A stretch of DNA of 6,003 nt from Propionibacteriaceae bacterium (GTDB lineage Bacteria; Actinomycetota; Actinomycetes; Propionibacteriales; Propionibacteriaceae), in the NCBI GenBank assembly GCA_030538175.1, contig JAUNUL010000043.1, forward strand, positions 7,413-13,415, in the 5' to 3' direction. A model generated the notes under the pieces. That model did not search any database and was not told where the DNA came from. It saw nothing but the letters and a program-made list of their open reading frames with translations. Each line of letters opens with the position of its first letter. The stretch's first letter is position 1. This document shows, piece by piece, positions 5,255 to 6,003 of the stretch. The position numbers and the translations under genes are program-made.

Positions 5255-5824
5255 ATGGCCCTGTTCCGCGCCAAGAAGGACCCCGAGCCGACTCCGGCAC
5301 CCCAGCCGGACCCGACTCCTGTCAAGGGTCCGCGCAAGAAGGATGGCCCAACGCCGACACGTCGGCAGGCCGAGGCGGCGCGGCTGGAGCGGTTGAACCC
5401 GCAGCTCAACAAGAAGGAAGCCCGCCGCCGCAACGCCGAGGAGAACCGGCGTCGGCGTGAGGAATACATGGAGGCCCGGGACGGCACCCCCGAGCGCAAG
5501 CTGATGCGCGACATGGTCGACGCCCGCTGGAGCCTCGGCGAGTTCCTGCTGCCCGCGATGATGCTATTCCTCGCTCTCAGCTTCCTCCAGCAGACCTGGG
5601 GCGGTGCGACGTTCGTCTCGCTGGGGTTGATGTATGGCTACATCATCCTCGTGCTGCTCGACCTGTTCCTGTTGTGGCGTCGCTATAAGAAGGTCGCGGC
5701 CGAGCGCTTCCCCAAGCTCGACCTGAAGGGCAAGGGCGTGATGATGTTCGGCTTCAACCGGTCGATCCAGATCCGGCGGATGCGCATGCCACGGCCGGTC
5801 GTGGAGCGTGGGGGCAAGTTCTGA
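5255..5824 (+). CDS. DUF3043 family membrane protein
   Basis: A conserved actinobacterial protein of unknown function, 189 residues, a normal length for the family. Residues 1-75 are hydrophilic: a Pro-rich segment (10-23), then Lys/Arg-rich sequence with RPTP-like GPTPTRRQAEAAR (31-43) and a basic helix KKEARRRNAEENRRRREE (53-70). The hallmark block RDMVDARWSLGEFLLP (85-100) leads into two transmembrane helices at about 96-113 and 119-141, and a basic C-terminal tail follows. With the charged N-terminus and the tail both on the cytoplasmic side, this is a hairpin membrane anchor. The start is ATG at 5255, with GAGGA (5241-5245) 9 nt upstream; a nearby ATG at 5236 is in another frame. It overlaps the next gene by one base (TGATG), so the two are co-translated. 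In other actinobacteria I recall this family beside erpA and the glycerate-kinase-like gene. Confidence 0.92.
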   Translation: MALFRAKKDPEPTPAPQPDPTPVKGPRKKDGPTPTRRQAEAARLERLNPQLNKKEARRRNAEENRRRREEYMEARDGTPERKLMRDMVDARWSLGEFLLPAMMLFLALSFLQQTWGGATFVSLGLMYGYIILVLLDLFLLWRRYKKVAAERFPKLDLKGKGVMMFGFNRSIQIRRMRMPRPVVERGGKF

Positions 5825-6000
5825 TGTGGCGCTGGGTCACCGACGGCGCCGAACTCGACACCACCTTCGGTTCACAGGCCGAGGCCGAGCAGTGGCTCAC
5901 CGACAACTATCCGGACCTGCAGGACCAAGGGGTCCACGAGGTGACGCTCGTCGAGGGCGATCGGGTCGGTTATGGCCCGATGTCCCTCGACCCCCGTTAG
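5824..6000 (+). CDS. Small conserved-type hypothetical protein (58 aa)
   Basis: Complete 58-residue reading frame starting at an ATG that shares its A with the stop codon of the DUF3043 gene (TGATG) and ending with TAG at 5998-6000. Translation is therefore likely coupled to the upstream gene. The product is acidic and Trp-rich: it opens MWRWVTDGAEL, continues FGSQAEAEQWLTDNYPDL (15-32) and ends EVTLVEGDRVGYGPMSLDPR (39-58). The pattern of Trp-rich opening, 'QAEAEQWL' helix, beta strand and terminal YGPMSL-x-P resembles a small hypothetical protein that I recall being widespread in actinobacteria, so I take it as real despite its size. No membrane segment or signal is seen. The function is unknown; it is soluble and probably cytoplasmic. 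Confidence 0.8.
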   Translation: MWRWVTDGAELDTTFGSQAEAEQWLTDNYPDLQDQGVHEVTLVEGDRVGYGPMSLDPR

Positions 6001-6003
6001 TCC

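Noticed and set aside
5236..5460. Plus-strand frame starting at ATG 5236 before the DUF3043 gene
   Set aside because: It is out of frame with DUF3043, has a Pro/Gly/Ala-rich product without domain, and overlaps a well-supported gene.
1..6003. Mobile element, CRISPR, tRNA/rRNA, toxin-antitoxin or phage-defence system
   Set aside because: No transposase, integrase, repeat-spacer pattern, cloverleaf or defence-type domain can be seen; every accepted gene but one resembles a known housekeeping or conserved family.

Overview
The window is high-GC DNA with densely packed genes, strong third-position G/C bias and gene families typical of Actinomycetota: DUF3043, PspAA next to PspA, an ErpA/IscA-type carrier beside a glycerate-kinase-like gene, and a short 'YGPMSL' protein. 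The mix fits an actinomycete, perhaps of the Propionibacteriales, but the genus cannot be read from this stretch. No tRNA, rRNA, CRISPR array, insertion sequence, integrase or prophage gene is visible. This looks like ordinary core chromosome.

Layout, left to right. (1) 1-663, minus: 5' part of a branched-chain amino-acid type ABC substrate-binding lipoprotein, running off the left edge. (2) 664-893: 230 bp non-coding with one perfect short hairpin. (3) 894-2024, minus: an HSD10-like short-chain dehydrogenase (GTG start) placed 9 nt after an A-type Fe-S carrier gene (erpA). (4) 2167-3255, minus: a glycerate-kinase-family protein whose C-terminal signature is degenerate. (5) 3290-3823, plus: an unrecognised five-helix membrane protein, divergent from the kinase gene across only 34 bp; both genes have -10-like hexamers placed for leaderless transcripts. 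(6) 3856-5015, minus: pspA followed by pspAA with a 4-nt ATGA overlap, a membrane-stress module. (7) 5016-5254: divergent intergenic region with a -10-like element for pspA, and a hairpin and tiny upstream ORF before the next gene. (8) 5255-6000, plus: a DUF3043 two-helix membrane protein and, overlapping it by one base, a 58-residue conserved-type small protein.

Functional reading: the lipoprotein (branched-chain amino-acid type uptake) and the HSD10-like enzyme (2-methyl-3-hydroxyacyl-CoA oxidation, isoleucine/fatty-acid breakdown) could serve related catabolism, but this is inference from neighbourhood. erpA, the kinase-like gene and the DUF3043 gene keep an order I recall from other actinobacteria (M. 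tuberculosis Rv2204c-Rv2205c-Rv2206). Here the membrane-protein gene and the pspA-pspAA pair sit inside that block. I see no convincing novel multi-gene system. The more interesting points are the divergent leaderless promoter pair, the altered kinase motif, the Gln/Pro-rich PspA tail and several small regulatory structures.
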